From assembly GCA_003222065.1 (NCBI GenBank), contig QHUV01000034.1:1-14959 (forward strand): a DNA stretch of 14,959 bases, given 5' to 3'. Positions 14,267 through 14,959 of the stretch are shown here, in pieces. The translations under genes and the position numbers were made by a program. The first letter of the stretch is position 1. Every line of letters begins with the position of its first letter. Origin of the DNA: Gemmatimonadota bacterium. GTDB taxonomy: Bacteria > Gemmatimonadota > Gemmatimonadetes > Gemmatimonadales > Gemmatimonadaceae. Below the pieces are notes generated by a model. The model ran no database searches, was not told the origin of the DNA, and worked only from the letters and a program-made list of their open reading frames with translations.

Positions 14267-14959
14267 CGGGCACTTCCCCGCTTGGCGGCTTCGGCCAACT
14301 CGGGCCGACCCCCCGAGAGCAAGTAGAGGACCGCCATTCGCACGGCAACGCCGTTGGTCACTTGATCGAGAATCACGCTGAACGGACCGTCGGCGACGTC
14401 GGAATCGATCTCTACACCGCGATTCATCGGCCCAGGATGCAAGATGAGGACGTTCCGCGGCGCGCGCTCCAATCGTTCGCGCGACACTCCAAAGACGCGG
14501 TTGTATTCACGAAGCGAAGGGATATAACCGCCCTGCATGCGCTCGAGCTGCAGGCGAAGGATGTTCAACGCGTCCGCCCATTGGATGGCGTCGTCGATGC
14601 GATCGAACACCTCGACCTCGAGCTCGTCGATGGCGTTAGGCAACAGCGAGCGCGGACCACAGACGGCGACATGAGCGCCAAGCTTCTTGAGTCCCCAGAT
14701 GTTCGAGCGCGCGACGCGCGAGTGCAGCACGTCACCGACGATGCACACTTTGATGCCCTCGATCCGCTTGAAGTGATCGCGGAGGGTCAGGAGGTCGAGC
14801 AGACCCTGGGTGGGATGTTCATGAGTCCCGTCGCCGGCATTGATCACGTTCGATTCGATGCGCTCGGCGAGGAATTGTGCGGCACCAGACGCGCCATGTC
14901 GGATGACGACCATGTCGATGCGCATCGCCTCGAGGTTCCGCGCGGTGTCGACGAGCGTC
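14263..14959 (-). CDS. pyrB: Aspartate carbamoyltransferase catalytic subunit (partial, N-terminus outside window)
   Basis: The frame is open to the window edge (first whole codon 14958-14956) and gives 231 residues, beginning [20 protein letters not shown]. About 80 N-terminal residues with the carbamoyl-phosphate STRT-type motif are beyond the edge. An internal ATG at 14925 is not the start. Recognisable segments are '[20 protein letters not shown]', '[12 protein letters not shown]' and '[13 protein letters not shown]'. The enzyme joins carbamoyl phosphate and aspartate. It ends in a GTGA overlap with pyrC, so the two are made together. No regulatory PyrI subunit or PyrR is visible in the window. 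Confidence 0.96.
   Translation of the reverse strand, partial: TLVDTARNLEAMRIDMVVIRHGASGAAQFLAERIESNVINAGDGTHEHPTQGLLDLLTLRDHFKRIEGIKVCIVGDVLHSRVARSNIWGLKKLGAHVAVCGPRSLLPNAIDELEVEVFDRIDDAIQWADALNILRLQLERMQGGYIPSLREYNRVFGVSRERLERAPRNVLILHPGPMNRGVEIDSDVADGPFSVILDQVTNGVAVRMAVLYLLSGGRPELAEAAKRGSAR

Overview
The window is a dense, GC-rich bacterial chromosomal segment. Every protein-coding gene lies on the minus strand except rpsT. Gaps are tiny, and eight gene junctions are 4-base ATGA or GTGA start/stop overlaps. No tRNA, rRNA, insertion sequence, integrase, CRISPR array or phage gene was seen. The layout and composition would fit a soil-type Gemmatimonadota or a similar GC-rich Gram-negative lineage. 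That placement is an inference from general impression only, since no marker here is diagnostic.

Reading the minus strand from right to left, the window holds three gene groups. (1) 14959-11329 is a pyrimidine biosynthesis group: pyrB (cut by the window edge), pyrC, a class II aldolase/adducin-family protein, and an uncharacterised coiled-coil/zinc-ribbon protein, joined by 4-base overlaps. A factor-independent terminator at 11287-11312 separates it from convergent rpsT (11036-11269, plus strand), which has its own near-consensus sigma-70 promoter. (2) 10911-8143 encodes a membrane site-2-type metalloprotease, then scpA and scpB (condensin accessory proteins), then an RsuA/RluB-family rRNA pseudouridine synthase. 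(3) 8001-118 is a MoxR/Bat operon: moxR ATPase, a DUF58 protein, a membrane-anchored BatD-like protein, batA, a batB-batC fusion and a batD-batE fusion. The 5' end of mutL follows 15 bases later at the left edge.

The Bat operon is the most interesting part. These operons pair a MoxR AAA+ ATPase with von Willebrand A (VWA) proteins of the cell envelope and are linked to stress or oxygen tolerance. Here batA looks broken. Its N-terminal membrane part and its C-terminal VWA half lie in different frames, and the stretch that should hold the metal-binding DxSxS motif is missing. The joint falls in a short sequence (4825-4840) that fits both sides. This could be a real deletion or an assembly error. 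The next two genes are two-part fusions, one of them with a lipoprotein-type LSGC signal inside the chain. A run of 7-base GTNGAGC repeats sits in inverted orientation around the start of the DUF58 gene and supplies its ribosome binding site. The word CCTAACG/CGTTAGG occurs 15 times in the window, far above chance.

I found no clearly new multi-gene system. The points worth following up are the batA lesion, the fusion architecture, the heptad repeats and the CCTAACG word.
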